A stretch of 64,000 nt of DNA from an uncultured Oscillospiraceae bacterium (GCA_947627325.1 CANQVO010000001.1:213767-277766); one strand, 5' to 3'; positions 7,011 through 16,671 are shown, counted from the first letter of the stretch. The notes: a model not told the origin generated them from the sequence alone. Program-made: numbers and translations.

Positions 7011-8178
7011 AGAAAATGGGGGTGTCGAACACGTCCAGGGCGTAGAGAGCCCGCACCGCCGGGCCGTACCGCTCCGGCGACGCCTGGCACGCCTGTGGGT
7101 CGATCAGAGGGGTGACCGAGCCGTCCCGCGCCGCCGCGCACAGGCCCAAAAACCGCTCGTAGCGGTACTCCCCGGTGTAGACGCTGCAGCTCACCTCAAA
7201 GACGCCGAAGAGGGCGCCGTCCGCCTCGTCCAGATAGCCGGTGTAGATCACGCCACGGTCCGGGTAGGCCGCCTGGACCCGCGCCGCCTGGCGGGAGACG
7301 TCCCCGGTGTACCGCCGCCCCACCATTCGGTCCGTCTTCAGCTTGTCCACGTCCAGCCCCTGGAACACCCGGGTCCGCTCCAGCCACGCCGTCTCGAAGA
7401 TGGCCCCGTGGAGCACCTCCCGGAACTCCCCGTCGGTGGCGATGCCGTAGCCGATGATGGCCAGGTAGTAGAGCTGCCAGGCGAGGATCAGGAGCAAGGC
7501 GGGCCGCAGGAGCCACCGCCGCGCCCGCCCCAGCCAGACGGCCCGGCGGATCTGGCCCACCGAGCGGTAGCGGTCCTTGGGGTCCAGGGCGGTGCACTTT
7601 CGCAGGAGCTTTTTCCACCGCCGCTTCCGGGCCAGGGGGCCCAGGAGTTGGCGGAAGGTGACCCCCAGGGCGTAGATGTCCGCCCGGGCGTCGGTCTGGG
7701 CAAAGCCGTACTGCTCCGGCGGGGCGTAGCCCCGGGTGCCCAGCAGGCGGGTGTCCTGGTCGGCCTGGGGCCGCTCCTCCCGGGCGGCGTCGAAGTCGAT
7801 GAGCCGCAGGTGGCCGTCGGCGGCCAGCATCAGGTTGGAGGGCTTGATGTCCCGGTGGAGGATGCCCTGGCCGTGGAGAAATTCCAGCACGTCGCACAGC
7901 TCCAGCAGGATCCGGGTCAACTGCCCCTGCCCCAGGGTCAGGTGGGCCAGATCCGCCCCGTCGATGTACTCCTCCAGGATGACGGTCCTGCCCTCCTCCC
8001 GGCGCACCTCCTCGATGGCGGGCAGATAGGGGTGGCGCAGGCCCTGGAGCCGCTGGTAGACCGGGGCATCCCCCGCCAGCTCCTTGCGGACGTAGCGCCG
8101 CCCCGTCTCCCCGTCCCGCATCAGCACCACCCGCCCCCGCTCCGAGACCCGCAGGATCTCCAACCCCTCCAACGTCAT
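7009..8178 (-). CDS. Membrane Ser/Thr protein kinase with an external C-terminal domain
   Basis: 389 aa from ATG 8178 (SD GGAAGGAGGCG); a longer frame exists without an SD. Kinase residues visible: Lys32 in VRKEL, catalytic loop HRDIKPSN (D110, N115), the metal-binding motif as DFD (D128) rather than DFG, and the activation segment GTRGYAPPEQYG. The glycine-rich loop is poor (SERGRVVL). A TM helix at about 224-246 is followed by about 140 extracellular residues with no PASTA repeats. It is therefore a Hanks-type receptor kinase of unknown ligand, not PrkC. It converges with the HTH gene 6552-6971. Confidence 0.85.
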   Translation of the reverse strand: MTLEGLEILRVSERGRVVLMRDGETGRRYVRKELAGDAPVYQRLQGLRHPYLPAIEEVRREEGRTVILEEYIDGADLAHLTLGQGQLTRILLELCDVLEFLHGQGILHRDIKPSNLMLAADGHLRLIDFDAAREERPQADQDTRLLGTRGYAPPEQYGFAQTDARADIYALGVTFRQLLGPLARKRRWKKLLRKCTALDPKDRYRSVGQIRRAVWLGRARRWLLRPALLLILAWQLYYLAIIGYGIATDGEFREVLHGAIFETAWLERTRVFQGLDVDKLKTDRMVGRRYTGDVSRQAARVQAAYPDRGVIYTGYLDEADGALFGVFEVSCSVYTGEYRYERFLGLCAAARDGSVTPLIDPQACQASPERYGPAVRALYALDVFDTPIF

Positions 8179-8367
8179 ACCCACGCCTCCTTCCCCTGGA
8201 CTATGTCTTTGGGCTAGTGTACCACATTTCATCCGGGAGCGCAAAAGCCCCCGTCTGTCCAGTGGGGAGGCACACCCGGATGCCCTGCCGGGGCTTATCG
8301 CGGCCTTTGCCCCAAAAATGCCGCGGGGCCATCCCCATTACGGTTTGCCTTTTGCGCCACATTTCAC

Positions 8368-8408
8368 AAAAAAACAGAGCCGCCGCGGCATATTCGCCGC
8401 GGCGGCTC
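8368..8408 (-). terminator. Terminator of the acyltransferase operon
   Basis: A 13-bp GC stem (GAGCCGCCGCGGC, 8377-8389, with 8396-8408), a 6-nt loop and a T-run on the minus strand. It lies 14 bp after the MBOAT stop. Confidence 0.9.
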
Positions 8409-8421
8409 GTCGGTTGGCTGT

Positions 8422-9801
8422 TCAGAATCGGAAGTACAAAAACGGACTATATCCGCTCCCGACCATATAGCAGATCGCGATGCCAAACACCAGCACCAGG
8501 AGAAATTCTGAAGCGGCCCGCACCGCCGCGTTCCCCCGGGCCGACGCCCGGAGCTTGGGGTGGGGCACGGAGAGGACGATCCCGGCGATCAGGAAGAACC
8601 AGTACTGCCGGTTCATGATGAAGGCGAAGTTCACCATGTCCCGCCCCGCCGGGACAAACATCCCCCGGAGGTAGCCCACCGCGGCGCCCAGACTGTCCGC
8701 CCGGAAGAGCACCCAGCCGATGAGGATGACCAGCAGGGCGTAGAGGTGCCGGACCACCCTGGGGAGTTTTTCCAGCACGCGCTTGAAACCCAGCCGCTCG
8801 ATGATCAGAAACACGGCGTAGAACAGGCCCCAGGCGATGAAGTTGAAGCTGGCCCCATGCCACAGGCCGGTGAGGAAGAAGACGATCAAAAGGTTGACGT
8901 AGGTACGCGCGGCCCCCTTCCGGCTCCCGCCCAAGGGGATATACAGGTAATCCCGGAACCAGGAGCTCAGGGAGATGTGCCATCTTCTCCAAAACTCCTG
9001 GATGGACTGGGAGATATAGGGGTAGTTGAAGTTCTCCAGGAAGTCGAACCCAAAGAGCTTGCCCAGCCCGATGGCCATGTCCGAATAACCGCTGAAGTCG
9101 AAGAAGATCTGCAGAGCGTAGGCGACGATCCCGATCCAGTTGGCGATCAGGGAGGGGTATTGCCCCGCGAAGACCGTATCCACCAGGGTGGAGAGTTGGT
9201 CGGCGATCAGGATCTTTTTGGAGAAGCCGACCATGAACCGTATCACGCCCTCCCGGGCCATCTCCCAGGTGGCGGTCCGCTCCCCGATTTGCTTTTCCAC
9301 ATCCACATATCGCACAATGGGCCCGGCGATCAACTGGGGGAACAGGGAGATGTACAGCCCCAGGTCCAGGATGTTCCTCTGCGCCCGCACGCCGCCCCTG
9401 TACACGTCGATCACGTAGGACATGATCTGGAAGGTGTAGAAGGAGATCCCGATGGGCAGGGCGATCTGCCGGATCGCGATGGCGCTGCCGCTGAGTTGGT
9501 TGAAGGTGTCCACCGCGAAATTCAGATACTTAAAGACGAACAGCATCCCCAGGTTGTACGCCACCGCTACCACGAGCCCCGCCCGCTTGAGCTTCCAGTC
9601 CTTCTCCACCACAAAGCCCAGGGCGTAGTTCACCGCGATGGACAAAAGCATGATGGCGATATTCCTCGGCTCGCCCCAGGCGTAAAAGAACAGGGACGCC
9701 AGGAATAGGATCGCATTTCGATACCGCTCCGCGGCGATGAAATACACCGCCAGCAGAACGGGCAAAAATCCAAATAAAAAGACCGACGAGGAAAATACCA
9801 T
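8422..9801 (-). CDS. MBOAT-family O-acyltransferase (AlgI/DltB-like)
   Basis: 459 aa, the usual length for AlgI-type membrane acyltransferases, with about ten TM segments from residue 5 on. The conserved motifs are present: the FWRRWH block (H275) and the catalytic-His motif LTGLWHGASFNF (H315). The enzyme should move an acyl group, probably acetyl, across the membrane onto an extracellular polymer. The overlapping upstream gene (TAATG junction) encodes an AlgX/AlgJ-like protein, the classic two-part export-and-transfer module. The target polymer, whether a wall glycan, teichoic acid or exopolysaccharide, is not shown by the neighbours. Confidence 0.9.
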   Translation of the reverse strand: MVFSSSVFLFGFLPVLLAVYFIAAERYRNAILFLASLFFYAWGEPRNIAIMLLSIAVNYALGFVVEKDWKLKRAGLVVAVAYNLGMLFVFKYLNFAVDTFNQLSGSAIAIRQIALPIGISFYTFQIMSYVIDVYRGGVRAQRNILDLGLYISLFPQLIAGPIVRYVDVEKQIGERTATWEMAREGVIRFMVGFSKKILIADQLSTLVDTVFAGQYPSLIANWIGIVAYALQIFFDFSGYSDMAIGLGKLFGFDFLENFNYPYISQSIQEFWRRWHISLSSWFRDYLYIPLGGSRKGAARTYVNLLIVFFLTGLWHGASFNFIAWGLFYAVFLIIERLGFKRVLEKLPRVVRHLYALLVILIGWVLFRADSLGAAVGYLRGMFVPAGRDMVNFAFIMNRQYWFFLIAGIVLSVPHPKLRASARGNAAVRAASEFLLVLVFGIAICYMVGSGYSPFLYFRF

Positions 9802-11387
9802 TACCGGGCACCCCCAATGTATCGCAGCATAAGGGCCAGATCTCTGTTGTCCGTGCTTCCACTTATAGCGCTGGGGATAACGGATCGAGAGCAGTTTACC
9901 GTCACCACATAGCTGTCGTTTTCATCCCGCTGGAATTGGTCGGGCGGCAGGATCATCCGCACATCTCCAGGGGCAGTATAGGTCTCCCGGCGGACCACCG
10001 TTCCGTTCACAGCGACCTCCACCTGCTGCGGCTCGCCGGGCTCTGCCGTGTGTCCATCCACCGAGAAGACGATCTCCAACCCGTTGTTCGAGATGCTCTC
10101 GCTGTGGAGCGGGACCCTGAACGAGGGCTGGGTCCAGGCATACTCGTCTCCTCGGCCATAGACCCCCCTGACCAGTTCCAGATCCCAAGTCTCTGCCCGG
10201 CTCGCGTCCAGGCACGCGGGATAATAATCGCTTTTTGGCGCGGGCACATAGTGGTCCAGGTAGGCGTCCAGGTAGTCGATGAATCCATGGGTATCGTAGA
10301 CCAGCTCCGACTCTACGACCTCCAGCACCACAAAGTCCACGCGATCCAGGCACGTCTGCAGGTCCAGGTTTTCCCAATTCCCATTCAAAAGCTGCTGCTT
10401 CCCATCCGGCCCACGCAGGGAGTTGCTCCGATCAATAGACCAAATCGAGACGTCCGCAAGGGGGTCGCCGATATCCCGGCAAAGTCCCAGTCCAAAGGAG
10501 TCGCCCATCAGCAGGATATCCAGTTCCGGTACAGGCCCCTCTTCCGCCGGCTGGGTGGTGTACTCGTAGTAATCCACGTTCTGAGGCAACCAGACATTGA
10601 GCAGGTTAAATACGTCCGAATCTCTCCAAAACGGCGTCTTGCTCGTTTTCACCCCAGTGATCTCTATGTTCTGGTAGGTCTCCCCGGACAGGGCGGACAG
10701 ATCGTTGACGATCCTCTGGGACGCCAACTGCTCATAGGTCCTGGACCAGTGTATGCCGGTGGGATAAAACGCCGGGTATTCCAGGCTGTCCTTCATGTCC
10801 GAGCAGATCAGATAGGGGACATCGGTGGCTGAGATAAGCTCCCGGAAGAGATCCACCACGCGGACCCCGCCGGGCTGGGCCATAGCCACATAGTTCTGGG
10901 GTATATCCTCGGGGTACAGATCAGCCTTGCTGGGCGCGATATAGACATACAGATGTTTCCCGACCGCCCTTAATTTTCGGTCCACAGAGGCCATGTGGTC
11001 CACAACGTCCCGCATACGCTGTGCCCGCGCGGGGTCGGAATAGTCATAATTGCCCAGCGCCAACTCCGCCTCCACATACGCTGTCTCAAAAATCGATCCG
11101 TGGTTCCCCACGATCCGGTTTCCCAGGCCGAAGCCCTCATATCGGATCGTATTATAGGTCCTTGTAAACGCGCCCCGCAGCGGCATATTCTCCTCCATCC
11201 AGGCGCCGTAGTCCTTCTGGAAGGTCCCGTCCAAAAATGTGTGGGCGGACAGCTCCGGCTTCTCCACCGAATCTGTGTATCCCAACAATGGCACGTCAAG
11301 CCGGACGCCGGCCAGTTTTCCCGTCAGCCCCAGCAGGATCGGCGCGAAAATAACGGCTAAAAACACCCAAACAACAGCTTTTTTCAT
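9801..11387 (-). CDS. AlgX/AlgJ-like SGNH-fold acetyltransferase partner
   Basis: 528 aa with an N-terminal signal anchor (residues 4-24). A nucleophile motif GDSFG lies near residue 296 and a TGIHWS motif near 213, as in AlgX, AlgJ and DHHW-type proteins that finish O-acetylation outside the cell. The C-terminal 110 residues form a beta-rich region that may bind carbohydrate. The stop overlaps the MBOAT start by one base. The start ATG 11387 has only a weak SD (GGGGTC). Confidence 0.85.
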   Translation of the reverse strand: MKKAVVWVFLAVIFAPILLGLTGKLAGVRLDVPLLGYTDSVEKPELSAHTFLDGTFQKDYGAWMEENMPLRGAFTRTYNTIRYEGFGLGNRIVGNHGSIFETAYVEAELALGNYDYSDPARAQRMRDVVDHMASVDRKLRAVGKHLYVYIAPSKADLYPEDIPQNYVAMAQPGGVRVVDLFRELISATDVPYLICSDMKDSLEYPAFYPTGIHWSRTYEQLASQRIVNDLSALSGETYQNIEITGVKTSKTPFWRDSDVFNLLNVWLPQNVDYYEYTTQPAEEGPVPELDILLMGDSFGLGLCRDIGDPLADVSIWSIDRSNSLRGPDGKQQLLNGNWENLDLQTCLDRVDFVVLEVVESELVYDTHGFIDYLDAYLDHYVPAPKSDYYPACLDASRAETWDLELVRGVYGRGDEYAWTQPSFRVPLHSESISNNGLEIVFSVDGHTAEPGEPQQVEVAVNGTVVRRETYTAPGDVRMILPPDQFQRDENDSYVVTVNCSRSVIPSAISGSTDNRDLALMLRYIGGAR

Positions 11388-11454
11388 AATATGACCCCAT
11401 TTTATCTTGATATCTGGTCGGCCCCACGGCCACCCGGGCGTGGGGGTCCCTCTC

Positions 11455-11640
11455 CTATTGCGGCTGCTCCCGAATCTCCATATGATCCAGCGCGAACTGC
11501 AGCGCCATGTTGATCAACTCATTCCGGGAACGGTTGGTCCTGGCCGAGAGTTCGTTGTATTTTTCCTGTATCGTTCGGTCGATACGGATCGTCATCGTCA
11601 CTCCCCTGTCCTCTTTGGGCGTAATGATAAACTTCTCCAC
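11455..11640 (-). CDS. Ribbon-helix-helix DNA-binding protein
   Basis: 61 aa if it starts at GTG 11640, which has the SD GAGGAAG about 9 nt upstream; an in-frame ATG at 11700 would add 20 residues but overlaps a TATAAT box (11678-11683) that looks like the promoter. The core TMTIRIDRTIQEKYNELSA followed by RSRNELINMALQFAL is a CopG/Arc-type ribbon-helix-helix. It sits 68 bp upstream of the acyltransferase operon and may regulate it or its own synthesis. No toxin gene is adjacent. Confidence 0.75.
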   Translation of the reverse strand: MEKFIITPKEDRGVTMTIRIDRTIQEKYNELSARTNRSRNELINMALQFALDHMEIREQPQ

Positions 11641-11873
11641 GGCGTCACACTTCCTCACTGTTTGTTTGTATTTTTGTATTATAATTTTTACATTTGCCAT
11701 CTTGCTATATCACAAAATGCGTTGAATTTTTAATGTGCTTTGTGTTAAGCCATGGTCGGCGGCAGTCTGCGGCACAACAAACGGGCGCGGCCGAGGCCAC
11801 GCCCGTCTCTTTCACGGTCCCGCGCGCCCCGCCGGAACGCGCGTTTTGGAGGCCGCCCCACGGCGGCGGGGAC

Positions 11874-11908
11874 AAAAAGAGAGCGGACCGGGTGGTCCGC
11901 TCTTTTTG
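11874..11908 (-). terminator. Terminator of the MATE gene
   Basis: Stem GAGCGGACC/GGTCCGCTC (11881-11889 with 11894-11902), 4-nt loop, flanked by an A-run (T-run on the minus strand) and TTTTT. It lies 14 bp after the MATE stop. Confidence 0.9.
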
Positions 11909-11921
11909 GGAATGGGGGTTT

Positions 11922-13265
11922 TTACGGCTCGAAGGTCTTTTTGTGGAGGAAGGCCAGGGTGAAGGGGATGCAAAAGAGGCCGGTGAGCATATCGGCCAGG
12001 GGCTGGGAGATCTGGATGCCCAGGAGGCCCCAGAGGTGGGTGGTGAGCATCAGGGTGGGGATGAACATCAGCCCCGAGCGCATCAGGGACAGCAGGGAGG
12101 ACAGCTCCGGCTTGCGGATGCTCTGGTAGAGCATATTCACCGGCACCGACAAGGGCAGGAACATGACCCCCACGCAGGCCCAGCGCAGGGCGAAGCTGCC
12201 GATTTGAATGACCTGGGGGCTGTGCTGGAACAGGTAGACGATGGACCCGGCGAAAATGAAGCCCGGCACGGCCAGGCAGGCCACGAACACCAGGCCCACC
12301 CCCATGGTGATCAGCAGCCCCTTCTTCACCCGGCCGTACTCCCGGGCCTGGTAGTTGAAGGAGGCCACCGGCTGGAAGCCCTGGCCGATGCCCAGGCCCA
12401 CGCACATGACAAAGGCGCTGAAGCGGTTGACCACGCTCATGGCGGCGATGGCCGCGTCCCCGTAGACCTTGGTCAGGTTGTTCAAAAGGCCGTTGGAGAT
12501 GGAGCTGAGCCCCTGGCGGATCAGGGCGGGAAAACCCACCCGGGCGATGGTGAAATAGACGTGCCTCTGGCGGCTGACGGAGGAGATGCGGATGTGGCTC
12601 TGGGCCATTTTTTGGAAGAAGTAGAGCAGGATGAAAAAGCTGATGACCTGGGACACCGCCGTGGAGATGCCCGCCCCCAGCACCCCCAGGGAGAAGATGC
12701 GGATGAGGATGTAGTCCCCAAAGATGTTGAGCAGACCGCCTGTCACCAGGCCGATCATGGCGTAGAACGCCTTGCCCTCGTAGCGAAGGTCGTTGTTGAT
12801 AACGAAGGAGCCGATGAGCATGGGGGCGCTGATGAGCACGCAGGCGCCGTACTGCCGGGCGTAGGGCAGGATGGTCTCGGTACTGCCCAGCAGGCGCATG
12901 AAGGGGGTCAGGAACAACAGCCCGCCCACCAACAGCACAAGGCCGATGCTGATGCCGGTGAAAAAGGCGGTGGAGGCGTACTCCGAGGCTTTTTTCTGGT
13001 CCCCGTCGGCCAGGGATTTGGACACCATGGTGCCCGAGCCCTGGCCCAGCATGAAGGCGAAGGCCTGGATGACCGCCTGGAGGGTGAAGAGAATGCCCGT
13101 GGCGCCCTGCTGGCTCTCCCCCAGCGTCCCCACAAAATAGGTGTCCGCCATGTTGTAGATGTTGGTCACCAGCATGGAGATGGTGGTGGGGATGCCCAGA
13201 GTGATGATGAGCTTGGCCAGGGGGGTCTTGGTCATTCTGTCGTAGTGGGCCTTCGCGTCTGTCAT
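11922..13265 (-). CDS. MATE-family multidrug/cation antiporter
   Basis: 447 aa, the normal MATE length, with twelve hydrophobic segments in two six-helix halves. The N-terminus (TKTPLAKLIITLGIPTTISMLVTNIYNMADTYFVG, residues about 12-46) is typical of the DinF/NorM-like Clostridial branch. The role is export of cationic compounds driven by Na+ or H+. It stands alone with its own terminator; no regulator is adjacent and the substrate cannot be predicted. Confidence 0.9.
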   Translation of the reverse strand: MTDAKAHYDRMTKTPLAKLIITLGIPTTISMLVTNIYNMADTYFVGTLGESQQGATGILFTLQAVIQAFAFMLGQGSGTMVSKSLADGDQKKASEYASTAFFTGISIGLVLLVGGLLFLTPFMRLLGSTETILPYARQYGACVLISAPMLIGSFVINNDLRYEGKAFYAMIGLVTGGLLNIFGDYILIRIFSLGVLGAGISTAVSQVISFFILLYFFQKMAQSHIRISSVSRQRHVYFTIARVGFPALIRQGLSSISNGLLNNLTKVYGDAAIAAMSVVNRFSAFVMCVGLGIGQGFQPVASFNYQAREYGRVKKGLLITMGVGLVFVACLAVPGFIFAGSIVYLFQHSPQVIQIGSFALRWACVGVMFLPLSVPVNMLYQSIRKPELSSLLSLMRSGLMFIPTLMLTTHLWGLLGIQISQPLADMLTGLFCIPFTLAFLHKKTFEP

Positions 13266-13354
13266 ATGGTTCCCTTCTATTCTTCGACATATTTCGTGGG
13301 ACTTATTCTAGCACAAATCTTCCCCCGGCGCAACTCACCGGGCCTGGACGGGAC

Positions 13355-13383
13355 AAGCGGCCTCGCGCTGGGCGAGGCCGCTT
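13355..13383. other. Stem-loop between MATE and esterase genes
   Basis: Perfect 12-bp stem (AAGCGGCCTCGC with GCGAGGCCGCTT) and a 5-nt loop, but no T-run on either side. It lies 47 bp after the esterase stop and may protect the mRNA 3' end or be a weak terminator. Confidence 0.5.
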
Positions 13384-13429
13384 GGATGGGAATAAGCGCC
13401 GTTGAGAGCGAGCGCGGGGCCCGGGCCGG

Positions 13430-15592
13430 TCAGGCGTTCAGGGCCAGGAAGCGCTGGAGGATGACGGCGGTCTCCGCCCGGGTGGCCTGGCCCTGGGGGG
13501 CCAGAGCGCCGGCGTTGCCCTGGATGAGGCCGTTCGCCGCCGCCCACTGGACGGCGGGCAGGGCCCACGCCCCGATGGCGGAGGCGTCGGCGTAGGCGGA
13601 GAGGTCGGTGTGCGCGCTGAGGCGGGCGTCCAGGCCCTTGGCCTGGGCATAGCGGTAGAGGATGGTCACCAGCTGTTCCCGGGTGAGGGGGTCGTCGGGG
13701 CCGAAGTTGCCGCTCTCATACCCGGCGACGATCTCCCGCTCCCGGGCCCAGCGCACCGCCTCCAGATACCAGCTATCCGCGGCCACGTCGGGGTAGTCGG
13801 CGATGCGGATGCGGGCCTGGGGCTCCCCCTCCATCCGCCACAGCAGGGTGACCAGCATGGCACGGGAGGCGGGCATATCGGGGCTAAAGTGGGTGTCGTC
13901 GGTGCCCTGCATGATCCCCTGGTCGGCCAGGGCCTCTGCCGCCGCCTGGGCCCAGTGGCCGGCGGGCAGGTCGGCGAAGCGGGCGGTGGGAGCGGCCTCG
14001 GGGAGGGCGGGCGCGCCGCCGGCGGTGGTCAGGGCGATGTCGCTGAAGGTCACGTCCATCTTCCGGGAGGCGAAGAGGCAGAGGTAGAAGTACTGGCTGT
14101 CGTTGGCGGTCAGGGGGAAGTCAAAGCCGCCGGACTGGGCCTCCTCGTCGCCGATGGCGCAGGTAAAGCCGTCGGAGTTGCTGACGATGCTCACCCGGTA
14201 GGACTGGCCCTCCGCCGGGGCGGCGGCCAGGGGATCCTTGAGCCCCAGCACGCCGCTGCGGCGGTAGAAGCAGTTGGAGTGGCCGTCGGCAAAGGAGCCC
14301 GCCGCCACGTAGTCGCCCAGGATGCTGGAGTCGCTGATATCCAGGTACATATCATCCCGGGCCATCAGGCCAAAGGCGGACTGCTTGGGGTTGCTGTCGG
14401 TGTTCACGCCGTTGAGGGTGACGGTGGCGGAGAAGGTGAACTGGGTCCCCACCGGCAGGCGCAGATAGTAGAGGGCCAGGCCCTCGGTGGAGGAGGCGAT
14501 CTTCCCCTTGAGGGCCACCGACACCCGCAGGGCATCCCCCTCCTGGGTGAAGTGGAAGTTGCCCTCATCCCCGGCGGTGGGCGTGCCGCCCAGGTCGCCG
14601 AAGGCGGTGGGGTAGAAGGTCAACTGGGCGGGGGCCTCGCCGGGGTCGGCGGCGGCGTTGGGCACGGTGGCCGGTTGGCCCAGCGCGCCGGCGCCGTCCA
14701 CGGGGCGGGTGTACTCCTTGACCACGTAGTCCGGGTTGGAGACCAGGTCAGCGGCCTTGGCGGGCTCTCCGGCGGAGAGGTCCACGTGCTTGCCCAGCTC
14801 CGTGTCCCCGCCCTGGAGGGCCTTGGCAAGCTGGTAGGCCACCACCTTGGCACCGTAGATGTTCAGGTGGGTGTTGTCCACCGAGGTCTCGGAGTTGCTG
14901 GTCCAGGCGTGGAGGTACAGGGTCTCGGCGGGGGTCAGGGCCTCATAGAGTTCCCGGGTCAGGGCAGTCAGGTCCACCACGGCGCAGTTCTTCGCCGCAC
15001 CCAAGGCCCGGATGGCGGCGGGGTAGTCGCCCCCGGGGAAGTCGCCGCTGTCGGTGGTGATGTGGAGCTGGCTGTCGGTGAAGGCGTCCTCCGTCCGCCG
15101 GACGATGGGGGTGCAGAGGATGACCTCCACCCCCTTGGCCTGGGCGGGCTCTATGTAGTTGGCCCACAGGCACTGGGCGAAGGAGCCCTCGCTCTGCCAG
15201 TCCCCGTTGGCGTCGGTGTACCGCTCCGCGTCCGCCTTCTCGTCGTTGTGGCCGAAGCCGATGATCAGCGCGTCACCGGCGGCCATGCCGTCCATCAGGG
15301 TCTGGTAGTTCTCCTCGGCCAGAAAGCTCTTGGAGCTCCGGCCGGACATGGCCAGGTTCGCCACCTGGTAGCTGCCGTCCAGATAGCCGCCCACCTGGGT
15401 GCCGTAGCCGTAGCGGGGGTAGTAGTAGAAGGCGTCGGCGTCGCCGAAGTCGCACACGGTGGAGTCGCCCACGATCCACAGGGTGTGTTCCCCCTCCCCC
15501 GCCGCCAGGGCGGGGACGCCCAGGGGGGCCAGCCCCAGCAGAAGCGCCGTCACGCACAGGGTGGAGAGGAGTTTCCGGGTTCCTTTTTTCAT
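13430..15592 (-). CDS. SLH-anchored GDSL esterase (rhamnogalacturonan acetylesterase-like, CE12 type)
   Basis: 720 aa, signal peptide ending ALA at about residue 31, SD AAGGAGGT. Residues 35-260 are an SGNH hydrolase: GDST (Ser44), the Gly of block II in AMSGRSSKSF, GHND (114-117) and DNTHLN (D239, H242), the pattern of rhamnogalacturonan acetylesterases. A jelly-roll-like middle region follows. Three SLH repeats end the protein (from ARFADLPAGHWAQ onwards). It should deacetylate plant pectin at the cell surface. GH43 at 21496-23040 is the other plant-glycan gene in the window. Confidence 0.85.
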   Translation of the reverse strand: MKKGTRKLLSTLCVTALLLGLAPLGVPALAAGEGEHTLWIVGDSTVCDFGDADAFYYYPRYGYGTQVGGYLDGSYQVANLAMSGRSSKSFLAEENYQTLMDGMAAGDALIIGFGHNDEKADAERYTDANGDWQSEGSFAQCLWANYIEPAQAKGVEVILCTPIVRRTEDAFTDSQLHITTDSGDFPGGDYPAAIRALGAAKNCAVVDLTALTRELYEALTPAETLYLHAWTSNSETSVDNTHLNIYGAKVVAYQLAKALQGGDTELGKHVDLSAGEPAKAADLVSNPDYVVKEYTRPVDGAGALGQPATVPNAAADPGEAPAQLTFYPTAFGDLGGTPTAGDEGNFHFTQEGDALRVSVALKGKIASSTEGLALYYLRLPVGTQFTFSATVTLNGVNTDSNPKQSAFGLMARDDMYLDISDSSILGDYVAAGSFADGHSNCFYRRSGVLGLKDPLAAAPAEGQSYRVSIVSNSDGFTCAIGDEEAQSGGFDFPLTANDSQYFYLCLFASRKMDVTFSDIALTTAGGAPALPEAAPTARFADLPAGHWAQAAAEALADQGIMQGTDDTHFSPDMPASRAMLVTLLWRMEGEPQARIRIADYPDVAADSWYLEAVRWAREREIVAGYESGNFGPDDPLTREQLVTILYRYAQAKGLDARLSAHTDLSAYADASAIGAWALPAVQWAAANGLIQGNAGALAPQGQATRAETAVILQRFLALNA

Positions 15593-15686
15593 GTCATATA
15601 CCTCCTTGTTTGATGGGGTCCATCGCCGGAGAAGTTACCCCTATTATAACGCCCGGGGCGGCGTTTTTCAACCAGATAATATGCCG

Positions 15687-16472
15687 TCAGGCCGCCGGGG
15701 AATCGGCGGCCTCCTCCGTCCGCCGGCTCTCCCCGGTGGCGTAGTCGATGGTCACGCCGGGCTGGGCGTTGTAGACGTAGACGCAAAAGCGTACCCCGTC
15801 TCCCTCGTCCTCCACCGAAAGCGCCTCCAGCAACACCCCCCGGGCCACCAGCTCCTCCCCTTCAAAGGCGGGGGTGGCCCGGTAGAGGACGTGGTTGCCC
15901 GTCTCCCGCACATAGTCCGCCACCTGGTCCTCCCAGGGCAGCATCCCCCGGGTGTTGCAGAAGCGGGTGCCGGTGATGAGGTTTTTCTCGTTGGCGTTCT
16001 CCCCGGTCAACTGGTAGCCGATGAGGTGACAGCGGTTGTAGAGGTACTTGCCCTCCACCAGGTCGTCATAGCGGACGGTGTGCCAGCCCGAGGGGCGGAT
16101 CATGCCGATCTCCTCCCGGGGCTGGGTGGGCATCAGATCCCGGCCCACGCAGGCATAGGCGGGGCCGCACCGGCCCAGGGCGTCCAGGTCGCTGTACCGC
16201 TCAAAGCTCTGATCGGTCCGCTCCTCCTCGGTGAAATAGGGCGCGCCGCCGTTGATCTCCACCCAGGGCTCCCCCTGAAAGGCCGGGATGGCCGCCAGGT
16301 CGAAGGGGATCGCCGGGGCGGCGGGCTGGGCGGAGGGCTGGGCGGTGGGCTGGGGGGCCAGCAGGGCGGTAAGCTGGGCGAACTCCTTGGGGTACAGCAC
16401 GGCGCAGAGGGCGATCAGGGCGGCCACGACCCCCGCCAGCAGGCCCAAAAGCCGCTTCCGCCAGCCCTCCAT
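15687..16472 (-). CDS. Secreted or membrane-anchored DNA/RNA non-specific endonuclease
   Basis: 261 aa, N-terminal TM anchor at about residues 7-27 followed by a Pro/Ala/Gln linker. The catalytic block is YNRCHLIGYQLTGENANEKNLITGTRFCN (about 144-172): an NRCH version of the DRGH motif with the downstream metal-binding Asn, as in EndA/NucA-like DNA-entry nucleases. It should cut nucleic acid outside the membrane, for uptake or nutrition. The gene is separated from the esterase gene by 94 bp, so it may have its own transcript. Confidence 0.8.
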   Translation of the reverse strand: MEGWRKRLLGLLAGVVAALIALCAVLYPKEFAQLTALLAPQPTAQPSAQPAAPAIPFDLAAIPAFQGEPWVEINGGAPYFTEEERTDQSFERYSDLDALGRCGPAYACVGRDLMPTQPREEIGMIRPSGWHTVRYDDLVEGKYLYNRCHLIGYQLTGENANEKNLITGTRFCNTRGMLPWEDQVADYVRETGNHVLYRATPAFEGEELVARGVLLEALSVEDEGDGVRFCVYVYNAQPGVTIDYATGESRRTEEAADSPAA

Positions 16473-16671
16473 GCCCGTCCCCCCTCTCTCCTTCCGCCGC
16501 CGCGGCGTTCTTTTGGAACATTATACCATAGCCGTGCCCACAGGAAAACCCCACTTTCCCCCAAATCGTCCTCTTTCTATTTTTTACAAAAAAGGGGTGT
16601 TCAAACGGGGGCGAGTATGCTATAATACACAAAGACTTTCCCATCGCCACATATGAAAGGAGTCCTCGCCC

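Noticed and set aside
11779..11805. Imperfect GC hairpin upstream of the RHH gene as a terminator
   Set aside because: It has a mismatch and only a broken T-run (TTTGTTG) and no gene ends next to it on the minus strand, so it is not listed as a feature.
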